From: Deltaproteobacteria bacterium
GTDB lineage: Bacteria > Desulfobacterota > Desulfobulbia > Desulfobulbales > JAJRZW01
Direction of reading: 5' to 3'
DNA: 64,000 bases
Assembly (NCBI GenBank): GCA_024275015.1
Contig: JAJRZW010000017.1
Span: 1-64,000 of the forward strand
Under the pieces are notes generated by a model. The model did not search any database, was not told the origin of the DNA, and worked only from the letters and a program-made list of their open reading frames with translations. The translations under genes were made by a program, and so were the position numbers. Shown piece by piece: positions 10,066 through 19,203 of the stretch (its first letter is position 1; each line of letters opens with the position of its first letter).

Positions 10066-11643
10066 ATGCTGCTTTCAATAAAAAATCTCACTGTCAACTT
10101 TAACGGAGACGACCGGAAAATCACCGCGGTCAGAGGGGTGGATATCGACATCGCCCGGGGCGAGACCATGGCCCTGGTGGGAGAATCAGGCTCGGGGAAA
10201 TCGGTCACCGCGCTCGCGGCCATGGGACTGCTGCCGACCAGCGCCGAAATCTCCGGCCAGGTAAGTCTCGACGCCAAGACCATGCCTCTGGGGGATGAAA
10301 ACAGAATGAAAAAGATCCGCGGCGACCGGATGGCGATGATCTTTCAGGAGCCGATGACCTCGCTCAACCCCGTTTATACCGTGGGCAGCCAGATCATTGA
10401 ACCGATGATGATTCACAGCGGGCTTGACCGCCGTACCGCCGCCGAGGTCGCTCTGGAATTAATGGAAAAAACCGGGATCAGCGATCCCGGGCGCCGTTTC
10501 AACTCTTATCCCCACGAGCTTTCAGGCGGACAAAGACAGCGGGCAATGATCGCCATGGCCCTGGCCTGCCGCCCTGATCTCCTCATCGCCGATGAGCCCA
10601 CCACCGCCCTCGACGTCACCATTGAGGCCCAGATCATGCGATTGCTCCGGGACCTGCAGCAGGAATTTGACATGGCGGTGCTGCTGATCACCCACGATCT
10701 TAACCTGGCGGCAAAAAACTCCACCCGGATCAAGGTAATGACCAACGGCGAAATCGTCGAGGCAGGCGAAACCGCCGAGGTGTTCCGGGCGCCGCAGCAC
10801 CCCTATACCCGAAAACTGCTGGCCAGTGTCCCCGGGGAAAAACCCCTCAGAACCAGGGAGGCGACCACGATTCTCACCGCCCGCAACCTCTGTTGCCATT
10901 TCCCGATCAAAAAAAATATCTTCGGCCGCGCCCGGGGGGTACTCAAGGCGGTTGACCGGATCAATCTCAGTCTCGGCCGCGGCGAAACACTGGGGGTGGT
11001 GGGAGAATCCGGTTCCGGCAAAACAACCATGGCCATGGCCCTTCTGAGACTGATAAAAAGCCGGGGTGACATAACCTTCAAGGACGCTGACCTGGCGACC
11101 ATGTCCGCCGCCGAATTAATCCGGGCCCGCCGTCACCTGCAGGTGGTATTTCAAGACCCCTTTTCCTCGCTCTCGCCGCGAATGACGGTGGCAAAGATCG
11201 TCGGCGAGGGGCTTAAGGTTCACCGGATCGGCAGGAATAAAAAAGAAAGGCAGACCCTGATCGCCAGGGTATTGCTCCGGGTCGGGCTGACGCCGGATAT
11301 GGCGGACCGTTTCCCCCATGAATTCTCCGGCGGCGAGAGGCAGCGGATCGCCATTGCCCGGGCCCTGGTTCTTGAACCGAAAATAATCATCCTCGATGAA
11401 CCCACCAGCGCCCTTGACATGACCATCCAGGCCCGGATAATTGATCTCCTCCTTGAACTGCAGGCGGAGATGGATCTGTCATATATCTTTATCTCCCATG
11501 ATCTCCGTACCATCCGGGCCATGGCCGATCGGGTAATGGTCATGCACCAGGGCCGGGTGGTGGAAGAAGGCGGCCGCGAGATATTCACCGCCCCGCGACA
11601 TAATTACACCAGAGAGCTGTTTGCCGCCGCCTTTGACGTCTGA
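10066..11643 (+). CDS. yejF: duplicated ATPase subunit of peptide ABC transporter, YejF-like
   Basis: Two Walker A ('[12 protein letters not shown]', '[12 protein letters not shown]') and two signature motifs ('[12 protein letters not shown]', '[12 protein letters not shown]'). Confidence 0.92.
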   Translation: MLLSIKNLTVNFNGDDRKITAVRGVDIDIARGETMALVGESGSGKSVTALAAMGLLPTSAEISGQVSLDAKTMPLGDENRMKKIRGDRMAMIFQEPMTSLNPVYTVGSQIIEPMMIHSGLDRRTAAEVALELMEKTGISDPGRRFNSYPHELSGGQRQRAMIAMALACRPDLLIADEPTTALDVTIEAQIMRLLRDLQQEFDMAVLLITHDLNLAAKNSTRIKVMTNGEIVEAGETAEVFRAPQHPYTRKLLASVPGEKPLRTREATTILTARNLCCHFPIKKNIFGRARGVLKAVDRINLSLGRGETLGVVGESGSGKTTMAMALLRLIKSRGDITFKDADLATMSAAELIRARRHLQVVFQDPFSSLSPRMTVAKIVGEGLKVHRIGRNKKERQTLIARVLLRVGLTPDMADRFPHEFSGGERQRIAIARALVLEPKIIILDEPTSALDMTIQARIIDLLLELQAEMDLSYIFISHDLRTIRAMADRVMVMHQGRVVEEGGREIFTAPRHNYTRELFAAAFDV

Positions 11644-11692
11644 TTTAGTCCTTAATCATAAACGTTCCCTGAACGACGCCTCAGCCACGACC

Positions 11693-12973
11693 TCATTCTG
11701 CCGCGATCCGGATCATTTCATCCAGGGTATGGTCAAGAAAACCCCGTTCGCAGTCTACTCCATCCATGTTTCCCCGGCGTTCATATACCAGATAACGACA
11801 GCCGCCGAAGCACAGGGGCAGATAACCACAGGCACGGCACTGCTCCCGCCGGCGCCACTGACGGGGGCGATAAACGGAGATATCGCCAAGGCCATGCCCC
11901 ACGTCTCCGACCGCGAATTTGTCATGACCGACCATGGAGATACATTTATACAGGCGACCATCCGGGCCGAGGGTGAGGGAATCAGCCATCTCCACCATAC
12001 AGGGCGCGGGCCGGATGTCCGGCGGCCGGTATCCCCTTTTCATCATCTCCCGGCGGATAAAGATGGTGGCGCCGGGCAGCCAGGGCTCGTTGATCGAGGC
12101 GCAGCCGAAAGCGAATTCCGGCAGGGTGAAGGAATCCCGGGTCTGCAGGACCGGATTAAAACGCACTTCAACCCGGTCAGGACCAAGGCCGTATCCGGGC
12201 AGGAGGTCGAGAAGTTCGGGGAAACGGCGGAAGTTATCACGGCTGTAATTACCGCTGAGGGTAACCTTGACGATATCAGCAATGGCGACGATATTATCCA
12301 TGATCCGGTCAAAGGTGGGACCGCCGCCGGCATAAGGGCGGTAATGATTATGAATCTCCGGGGGGCCGTCAACGGTAATCCTGACCCCGGCAAGGCCGAT
12401 TCCTGAAAGCTCCCGGGCAAGCTCCGGAGTCAGGAGGGAACCGTTGCTTACCAGGGTAAAAGAAAATTCCCTGTCCTCCGCCTCGATTCCCGGGGCCAGA
12501 CGGGTGGCAAAGGCACGGATGATTTCCGGGGTCATGAGTGGTTCGCCGCCGTAAAAATCAAGGACAAGCCTTTTTTTGTCATGGCGGCGCAGACGGTCAA
12601 GGATAAAGGCGGCGCTCTGGGCGATGACCGCGTCATCCATCCGCTCTCCCTGCTTCAAACTCCCCTGAAAGCAATAGCGGCAGGCAAAGTTACAGCGAAG
12701 ATTGATGATCACGCAGAGATTTAACACCGGGCTATGCCGGTCTAATTGCGCGAAAAAATCAAGCAGGTCCCGTTGCTCCGCGTCACGGTCGGCAACCAGA
12801 ATACCGTTCGCGGCAAGGATTTCGGCCTCATCCTGGTCAGGTTTCCCGGCAAAAATCCTGGCAACGAGGTCACGGTCGGCCTCAATCAGACCGCCGGTAC
12901 GAAGGGAAAAAAGGTAGACAGTGTCAGGGGCGTGGCGGCTTTCAACCGCGCGGGCGTAGAATGACAGTGGCAT
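11693..12973 (-). CDS. radical SAM/SPASM peptide maturase (putative RiPP-modifying enzyme)
   Basis: 'CNFACRYCFQG' CxxxCxxC cluster, 'LDFYGGEPLM', and C-terminal SPASM cysteines 'CISMVGHDKFAVGDV...CRACGYLPLCFGGCRYL'. Confidence 0.9.
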   Translation of the reverse strand: MPLSFYARAVESRHAPDTVYLFSLRTGGLIEADRDLVARIFAGKPDQDEAEILAANGILVADRDAEQRDLLDFFAQLDRHSPVLNLCVIINLRCNFACRYCFQGSLKQGERMDDAVIAQSAAFILDRLRRHDKKRLVLDFYGGEPLMTPEIIRAFATRLAPGIEAEDREFSFTLVSNGSLLTPELARELSGIGLAGVRITVDGPPEIHNHYRPYAGGGPTFDRIMDNIVAIADIVKVTLSGNYSRDNFRRFPELLDLLPGYGLGPDRVEVRFNPVLQTRDSFTLPEFAFGCASINEPWLPGATIFIRREMMKRGYRPPDIRPAPCMVEMADSLTLGPDGRLYKCISMVGHDKFAVGDVGHGLGDISVYRPRQWRRREQCRACGYLPLCFGGCRYLVYERRGNMDGVDCERGFLDHTLDEMIRIAAE

Positions 12974-12978
12974 GGGGT

Positions 12979-13007
12979 AAAAAAAAGAGCCGGATTATCT
13001 CCGGCCC
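12979..13007 (-). terminator. intrinsic terminator/attenuator-like hairpin between precursor ORF and maturase
   Basis: Minus-strand 'GGGCCGGAgataaTCCGGCTCTTTTTTTT'. Confidence 0.75.
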
Positions 13008-13028
13008 TTTTCGGCGTTTCGCCCCCCC

Positions 13029-13130
13029 TCAGCGGGAAGGCGCCTGGGAGGACAGACAACAGGCCCCGTCTTTGGCGATCTGTGCCACCGATTTCCCCGC
13101 CACCTTCACCTTGAGCATCTTTTTCCGCAT
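13029..13130 (-). CDS. 33-aa putative RiPP precursor peptide MRKKMLKVKVAGKSVAQIAKDGACCLSSQAPSR
   Basis: Hand translation: ATG at 13130, TGA at 13029-13031, preceded by 'ggaggtgacgag' RBS, directly upstream of the rSAM/SPASM gene; too short for the ORF track. Confidence 0.78.
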   Translation of the reverse strand: MRKKMLKVKVAGKSVAQIAKDGACCLSSQAPSR

Positions 13131-13206
13131 CTCGTCACCTCCACGGTCATGGGTTGAAAAAGATGATAAGATAATACCACACCATGTCAGGAATATAAAA
13201 TTTTTT

Positions 13207-13328
13207 ACCTGAATCCGGGATGGTTCGGAAACGGGGCGAATACGAGGAGGCGAGCGCGTTGATTATACTTCGGTATGTCAACGGCTCGCCGACAAAGCAG
13301 ACGGCATGAAGCCGGCACTAATTCAGGT
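13207..13328. repeat. Repeat family E4, copy 2 with strong internal hairpin
   Basis: 'acctgaatcc...ggcgagcgcgttgattatacttcggtatgtcaacggctcgcc...attcaggt'. Confidence 0.65.
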
Positions 13329-13332
13329 GCGG

Positions 13333-13396
13333 TTAACAGACCGTTGAAAAACGGACTGTGCGCGACGCATGGACAGCTTTTTCAACGGTCTGTTAA
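13333..13396. repeat. Repeat family E1, short copy with 17-bp perfect terminal inverted repeats
   Basis: 'AACAGACCGTTGAAAAAcggactgtgcgcgacgcatggacagcTTTTTCAACGGTCTGTT'. Confidence 0.9.
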
Positions 13397-15303
13397 AAGC
13401 GCAGCCGCAGACCAGCCTCGATCCAGCGGCGCGGATCAGGATAATCGGTATTGGTATAGCTGTGGCCGTTGAAGAGATTATGGACGGTGGCAAAGAAATC
13501 GCCCGAGATTGCCGCCTTTTCCGGAAGCGGCAGTTGCCGCCGCAGGTTGAGATCCCAGAGAATGTCGTCATAACTGCCTTTGTTGCCCTTTGTCGGGTCA
13601 AGATCCCACCAAGTATAGACCCCGGTCAGATCAAGGGCAAGGCGCTGATTGTCGTAACGTATTGTCATGATGCCCTGATAAGGATCGGGATTATAATTAC
13701 CATCATACTTCTGCACATGGACCATGGTTCCACCGCCGCGGAGGGATATATCATGAAAGGCGGGGGTCTCGAACTCCACCGTTACCCCGGCACGGCGTTC
13801 ATGGTCCCGGTTCACGGTCATGGAGTTCCCCGAGGTCACGGCCGAGGGAACCTCCCGGAAGACATCCTTGATCTCGTGACGGAAAAGCCCGACCTTGTAC
13901 CAGAACAATCCTCCGGCCCGTCCTTCAATCCCGGCCTGATAAGACCACACCTTTTCCACCTCAAGCTCGGGGTTGGGATCAAAAAAGAGACCGCCGCCGG
14001 ATGTATTTACAAGTCCGGGATCAGCATGTCCACGGGCAACTGAAAAACGGGCCAGGGTCTGACGGCCAAGCCGCCAGGTAAGCCCGATACTGGGGCTGAA
14101 AACGTCCTCGGTGGTAACAGAGTTCTGGTCAAACCGGATACCGGGAGTAAATGACAGGACGCCGGCAACCACGGTGTCGTTGAGATAAAAGGCGCGGCGT
14201 TCTATCCGGGGAAAAGCACTCTGCGCCGGCGGGGAACCGTAATAGGCCCCGGCGGCAACCATCTGGTTCAGTTCACCGCGGGAAAAATCAATCCCGCCGA
14301 CCACGGTGTGGCGGCCGAATTTTGCCACCAGGCGGGAATCAACGCCGGTGCTTTTTTCATCATAGAGCAGGTTCTTGAAGAGAGCGCCAAAGGGCCCGTA
14401 GACGCCGTTTTCCATATTGTTCTGGACATATTTATTATTCAGACGCCATGCGGCAGTGGAAATGGAAAAATTGCCGCCTATATCATGTTCAAAGGCGAGA
14501 CGGTACCACGAGGCCCTTACCTGGCCATTGGAGTAAAGGGCGGCATAGGGCAGGTTGCCGTAAACATAGGAAGGATCGCTGTAGCCCCCGCTCAGGGTCA
14601 GGCTGGACGAATCTGAACGACTCAGGACAAATTTGCCGAACAGGGAGTCGTTTTTATAAACGCGGTCTTTTCTCAGGCCGTCTGACTTTTGCTCACCGGC
14701 GTAAAGAAAATATCCCACCGGGCCGGTACCGCCCGTCCCGGTCAAACGACTGTCGGAGCTGTCCCGTTCGCCACTGGAGTAATACCCCTCAATCTCCGGA
14801 AACCTGCGCGCGGCAGGCTCACGGGTAATGACGTTGATCACCCCGCCCAGCGACGACCCCCAGGCCGAGGAGGCGGGACCGCGGATAACCTCCACCCGCT
14901 TGATAATTTCCACCGGAATGATCATCGCGTCGGGGTTGCCGCCGGCGAGAGAGTTAAAGGGAATGGAATCCACCAGTAACAGGGTATGGTTATTGACGGA
15001 TCCGTTGATCTCAAGGCTGGCGTAACCGCCGTAATCATGGCCGGAAAAGCCGACAAACAGACCGGCGACCCGCCTCAGGATCTCGTTTAAATTATGGGCG
15101 TTCATCGCCGCAATCTGATCACGGTCGATGATCACCACGTCTTCAGCGGTCTGGGACAGGGGCTTGGCGTCCCGGGTGGCGGTCTCGACCAGTTGGTCCT
15201 GGTCGAAAAACAACATCATTCCGGAATCCGCCATATCGTCGGCAGAAACGATGGTGCTGTTAAAGATCGTGAACGCAAACAAAAAAAGTAGAAACCGCTT
15301 CAT
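13393..15303 (-). CDS. TonB-dependent outer-membrane receptor
   Basis: Signal peptide, plug 'QTAEDVVIIDRDQIAAMNAHNLNEILRRVAGLFVGFSG', 'IKRVEVIRGPASSAWGSSLGGVINVITR', C-terminal 'EAGLRLRF'. Confidence 0.92.
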   Translation of the reverse strand: MKRFLLFLFAFTIFNSTIVSADDMADSGMMLFFDQDQLVETATRDAKPLSQTAEDVVIIDRDQIAAMNAHNLNEILRRVAGLFVGFSGHDYGGYASLEINGSVNNHTLLLVDSIPFNSLAGGNPDAMIIPVEIIKRVEVIRGPASSAWGSSLGGVINVITREPAARRFPEIEGYYSSGERDSSDSRLTGTGGTGPVGYFLYAGEQKSDGLRKDRVYKNDSLFGKFVLSRSDSSSLTLSGGYSDPSYVYGNLPYAALYSNGQVRASWYRLAFEHDIGGNFSISTAAWRLNNKYVQNNMENGVYGPFGALFKNLLYDEKSTGVDSRLVAKFGRHTVVGGIDFSRGELNQMVAAGAYYGSPPAQSAFPRIERRAFYLNDTVVAGVLSFTPGIRFDQNSVTTEDVFSPSIGLTWRLGRQTLARFSVARGHADPGLVNTSGGGLFFDPNPELEVEKVWSYQAGIEGRAGGLFWYKVGLFRHEIKDVFREVPSAVTSGNSMTVNRDHERRAGVTVEFETPAFHDISLRGGGTMVHVQKYDGNYNPDPYQGIMTIRYDNQRLALDLTGVYTWWDLDPTKGNKGSYDDILWDLNLRRQLPLPEKAAISGDFFATVHNLFNGHSYTNTDYPDPRRWIEAGLRLRF

Positions 15304-15471
15304 ACCGCCCCCATTTTTTCGTCAATAACCACGGACCTGATATCCTGTCAACTCCTTACCCTGTAAAGGATTGAGGAATCTCAATGAGGATTAGCAGAAA
15401 TTATTACTCTTGCCAAGCGAGATAATTGCTTAACCCTGAGATATTTTCTGGTATAACTAAAAAAAGGTGCT

Positions 15472-15630
15472 TTAGCAGTCCGTTGAAAAACGGGCTGTAT
15501 GCGGCTGATGTCCGCGCCGCCGATTTTGACGGGTTGAAAAACCCGGTGAAATCGAGAGGTTGTCCGGAACCATGTTTTGGCCAACCGGAGAGAGAAAAAG
15601 CCATGGACGGCTTTTTCAACCGTCTGCTAA
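15472..15630. repeat. Repeat family E1, long composite copy
   Basis: 'ttagcagtccgttgaaaaacggg...gacgggttgaaaaacccggtgaaatcgagaggttgtccgg...ccggagagagaaaaagccatggacggctttttcaaccgtctgctaa'. Confidence 0.9.
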
Positions 15631-15644
15631 CAGACATTATTGAT

Positions 15645-15832
15645 GAAATTGTAACTCCCCGCTCCGACTTGAAACGGCGATTTCCGGGCCGCCGGGCGGC
15701 GGGCTGCTAAAACCCCGAACTCGGGCTAAACCCTCAGACATGCGGGATTTTTTAACGTATCCCGCAGTCCGCCGCCTTTTCCGAAAATCGCCGAAGACGC
15801 CTCCGCGGGGAATTGTTACGAGTCCATCATTA
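15645..15832. repeat. Repeat family E2, copy 2
   Basis: 'gtaactccccgctccgacttgaaacggcgatttccggg...ctaaaaccccgaactcgggctaaaccctcagacatgcgggattttttaacg...gcggggaattgttacgagtcc'. Confidence 0.88.
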
Positions 15833-15862
15833 TTGCGCAGGTAACAACAAAAACTTTTTTGC

Positions 15863-16804
15863 ATGTCGGCAACCACAATCTCCATAAGACGCATGGCCTT
15901 CCCCTCATGGCCACTGGTTATCATCGTCGGGTTGTTATCTCTTTTTGCGTCTCCGGCCAAGGCCATGGAAAAGAATATCCTCATCGTTGAGAGTTCCGCC
16001 CTGAAACCTTATGAAACCGTGGCCTTAAGCTTTATTGAAGAGCTCTCCAAAATCATGGTCACCGGTAATACCCTCACGGTCAGGGGGTTTAACTACCGCC
16101 GGATCGTCCTGTCCCGGACGATGAACTCCATTGCCGTTGACGAAAAAAACGATCTGATCCTCGCCATCGGCGATCGGGCATTCAAGGCCGCGACCAGGGG
16201 CAAGGCCCCGGTTATCCATGTTCTGGTCAGTCACCCGGAAGCAATCAGGGGACAAGGATCCCGGACGACCGGGGTCGAGATGCGCCTTGATCCGGCAGGA
16301 CAATTAGACGCCCTGCTCGCCATCTTTCCGGCGATAAAAAAAATCGGGGTCATCTACAGCCATAAAAACAGTGCCCAAATGGTGCGCGGCGGCCGCCGCC
16401 ACCTTGGCGCCAGGGCCACGATCATCGCCCTGGCGGCCGAGAACGCCCGGGTCCTTCCGGCCCGTCTCGACGCCATGCCCCCGGTCGACGCCCTGTGGAT
16501 CCTGCCCGATCCCCTGCTTGTAATCCCGGAAACAATAGAAAAAACCATCCTCTTTTCTCTTGAACACCGCATCCCGGTTCTGGTCTTTGCCCCCAAATAT
16601 CTAAAGACCGGGGCCGCGGTGGCGGTGGGTTTTGATCTCGTCGGTATCGGTCGTCAGGCTGCGGCCATGGCAAACGCGGTCTTAAACGGCAGGGCAATAA
16701 AAAGAATCAGGCCGGAAATGCCGTGCCAGAAGACCACGCTCAACTCCAGGGTGATCAGGCAATTACGAAAATGGCACACCGAATCCGAACCGGGGAGGGA
16801 ATAA
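15863..16804 (+). CDS. ABC-type substrate-binding (DUF534/ABC_sub_bind-like) sensory protein
   Basis: 'ILAIGDRAFKAATRGKAPVIHVLVSHPEAI', 'IKKIGVIYSHKNSAQMV', 'PVLVFAPKYLKTGAAVAVGFDLVGIGRQAAAMANAVL'. Confidence 0.75.
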   Translation: MSATTISIRRMAFPSWPLVIIVGLLSLFASPAKAMEKNILIVESSALKPYETVALSFIEELSKIMVTGNTLTVRGFNYRRIVLSRTMNSIAVDEKNDLILAIGDRAFKAATRGKAPVIHVLVSHPEAIRGQGSRTTGVEMRLDPAGQLDALLAIFPAIKKIGVIYSHKNSAQMVRGGRRHLGARATIIALAAENARVLPARLDAMPPVDALWILPDPLLVIPETIEKTILFSLEHRIPVLVFAPKYLKTGAAVAVGFDLVGIGRQAAAMANAVLNGRAIKRIRPEMPCQKTTLNSRVIRQLRKWHTESEPGRE

Positions 16805-18427
16805 ATGTCTTTACATCTGAAAAATCGCCTCGATTTCTCCACCCGGGTCTTCATCTATCTGTTCGCGGCCATGCTGGCGGTGTTCGCGGTCTATAATTTT
16901 ATTTTTTTTCATATCCATAAAAAGAGTCAGGAAGACGCCATAATTCAGGACGGCAGCCTTCTCTGCCGCATGCTGGCTGAAAACTTCCGCCTGGCCGTAT
17001 TCAGCGAAGACCGCCACCAGCTTGACCTTATAGCCCGGACCATCATGCCCCTTGAAGGAATCGCATTGATCCGGGTCTATAACAGCGACGGCCACCTTAT
17101 CTATCAGAGTGACTCCCGGGAAAAAGACCAGGACAACAAGGCGGTAATTCCCCTCGGCCTTGCCGGTACATCCCGGCCGATTTATTACGATTCCGGCAAT
17201 AAACTAAAGTTCTGGACCCCGGTCCGGGGCAAATCATTTACCGACATCGACATATTCTTTACCGACGATTCCCGCCCCGCTCCCGCCCGGATCCTCGGCT
17301 ATATCAACATGGACATGAACAAGTCCAGCGGCAGAAGGGAGATCAAAAACTTTATCTTCGGAGAACTTGTTGCCGCCATATTTTTTATCTTTGTCTCTGG
17401 TTTTCTGAGCTTCATCATTGCCAGAAGTGCTGCCGCCCCACTGAAACAACTCCTTAAAAAAGTACAGGGAGAAACTGCCCCCGGGGGCTCATACGACGAG
17501 TTCGGCCTCCTGACCCGGGCCTATAACGACCTGATCCAACGACTGGGGGACAGCTTTGCCACCGTCGACGAGTTCAACCGCAGTCTCGAAGAAGAGGTAA
17601 ACCTCCGCACCGAGGAACTCAAACAGGCCAATACCCGGATGCAGACAACGATGATTGAACTGAAAGAGAGCCAGGCCCAGGTAATCCAGGCGGAAAAGAT
17701 GGCCGCCCTCGGCCTCCTGGTCGCCGGGGTTGCCCATGAGATCAACAACACCATCAATTTTATCTCCGGGGCCCTGCCCCCCCTTGAGAAAAACCTTGAG
17801 GCCCTGAAGACTCGCCTTAACCACGACTCTGATAACGACGCCGCCGGCATTTGCGAAAATCTTACCACCCTGATGGATAACATCCGTGAAGGAGCAAAGA
17901 GGACCAGCGAGATCGTCAGGAACCTGCAGGAATTTTCCCGCCCCCATCCCCGGGAGTTCAAACTCTCCTCCCCCCGGCGGATAATCAATACCACCCTGAA
18001 CCTGATGCGGCCCAAGTTCAAGGATAGAATCGAGATAAGTACGAAATACCAGGAACCTGAGACCGAAATCCCATGCTACCCGGGACAATTGGGGCAGGTG
18101 TTCATGAACATCATCCTCAACAGTGTCCAGGCGATAGAAGGCCAGGGGCGGATCGTGGTAAGTACCACAAGCAATGCCGGGTTCTACCGGATCAAAATCG
18201 CCGACGACGGCCCCGGGATCTCTCCTGAGACCGGGACGCGGATATTCGATCCATTTTTCACTACCAAGGCCGTCGGCCACGGCACCGGCCTTGGTCTGAG
18301 CGTCAGTTATTCAATAATCAAGAAGCATGATGGCGAGATCAGACTGAACCCGTCTCCGTTTGGGCATGGCTGTGAGTTTGAAATCATACTGCCGGTTAAG
18401 AATGACCGGGAGGGAAGCAGGCAATGA
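16805..18427 (+). CDS. sensor histidine kinase
   Basis: HAMP-like region, '[23 protein letters not shown]' H-box, '[44 protein letters not shown]'. Confidence 0.9.
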   Translation: MSLHLKNRLDFSTRVFIYLFAAMLAVFAVYNFIFFHIHKKSQEDAIIQDGSLLCRMLAENFRLAVFSEDRHQLDLIARTIMPLEGIALIRVYNSDGHLIYQSDSREKDQDNKAVIPLGLAGTSRPIYYDSGNKLKFWTPVRGKSFTDIDIFFTDDSRPAPARILGYINMDMNKSSGRREIKNFIFGELVAAIFFIFVSGFLSFIIARSAAAPLKQLLKKVQGETAPGGSYDEFGLLTRAYNDLIQRLGDSFATVDEFNRSLEEEVNLRTEELKQANTRMQTTMIELKESQAQVIQAEKMAALGLLVAGVAHEINNTINFISGALPPLEKNLEALKTRLNHDSDNDAAGICENLTTLMDNIREGAKRTSEIVRNLQEFSRPHPREFKLSSPRRIINTTLNLMRPKFKDRIEISTKYQEPETEIPCYPGQLGQVFMNIILNSVQAIEGQGRIVVSTTSNAGFYRIKIADDGPGISPETGTRIFDPFFTTKAVGHGTGLGLSVSYSIIKKHDGEIRLNPSPFGHGCEFEIILPVKNDREGSRQ

Positions 18428-19203
18428 CACAGGCAACAGAGACAAAAATTCTCTACGTTGATGACGAGAAGATCAATCTTGATAATTTCCGTCTCTCTTT
18501 TGCTGATGAGTTCACCATATTCACCGCCGCCGATGGTGCTGATGCCCTTGATATCTTGAAGAAACATGGGGAAATGGCGGTGGTGGTGACGGACCAGCGA
18601 ATGCCGTTGATGACCGGGGTCGAACTCCTGCGGCAGGTTGCCGGGGTTTCACCCCATACCGTGCGGATGATCCTCACCGCCTACACTGATCCCGAAGACA
18701 TAATCGCCGCGATTAACCTGGGACAGATCAACCGTTACATCATCAAGCCATGGAACACCGCGGAACTGCGGCTCTGTCTGAAAAACGGGGCTGAGCTTTA
18801 CCGGCTCTCAAGCAAAAACGAAGAATTGCTCACCAGCCTTAAAAAAAAGAATCAGGAACTTTTCGAGTCAAAAAATCTGTTGGAAATCAAGGTCAGGGAA
18901 AGGACGGCGCAGCTCAAAGACGCCAATACCGACCTCAAGGCCCTGAACCGGGAATTATTGCAAAAGATAGTCGAGCTGCGCGATACCCGGGAACAGATGG
19001 GAATGGTCAGCAAACTCATCCCCATCTGTTCCTATTGCAAAAAGATACGCGACGATCACGATTACTGGCATGAACTTGAGATATATATGGCAAAAGAGGG
19101 AATGATGGACTTTTCCCACGGCGTCTGCCCGGATTGTTACAGGGTCAAGGTCCAACCGGCCCTTGACGCCATTAAGGGGCCGGACGAGCAGGAACCGGAA
19201 TAA
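18424..19203 (+). CDS. response regulator with coiled coil and C-terminal Cys-pair module
   Basis: REC 'ILYVDDEKINLDNFR...VVVTDQRMPLMTGVELL'; tail 'ICSYCKKIRDDHDYWHELEIYMAKEGMMDFSHGVCPDCY'. Confidence 0.85.
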   Translation: MTQATETKILYVDDEKINLDNFRLSFADEFTIFTAADGADALDILKKHGEMAVVVTDQRMPLMTGVELLRQVAGVSPHTVRMILTAYTDPEDIIAAINLGQINRYIIKPWNTAELRLCLKNGAELYRLSSKNEELLTSLKKKNQELFESKNLLEIKVRERTAQLKDANTDLKALNRELLQKIVELRDTREQMGMVSKLIPICSYCKKIRDDHDYWHELEIYMAKEGMMDFSHGVCPDCYRVKVQPALDAIKGPDEQEPE

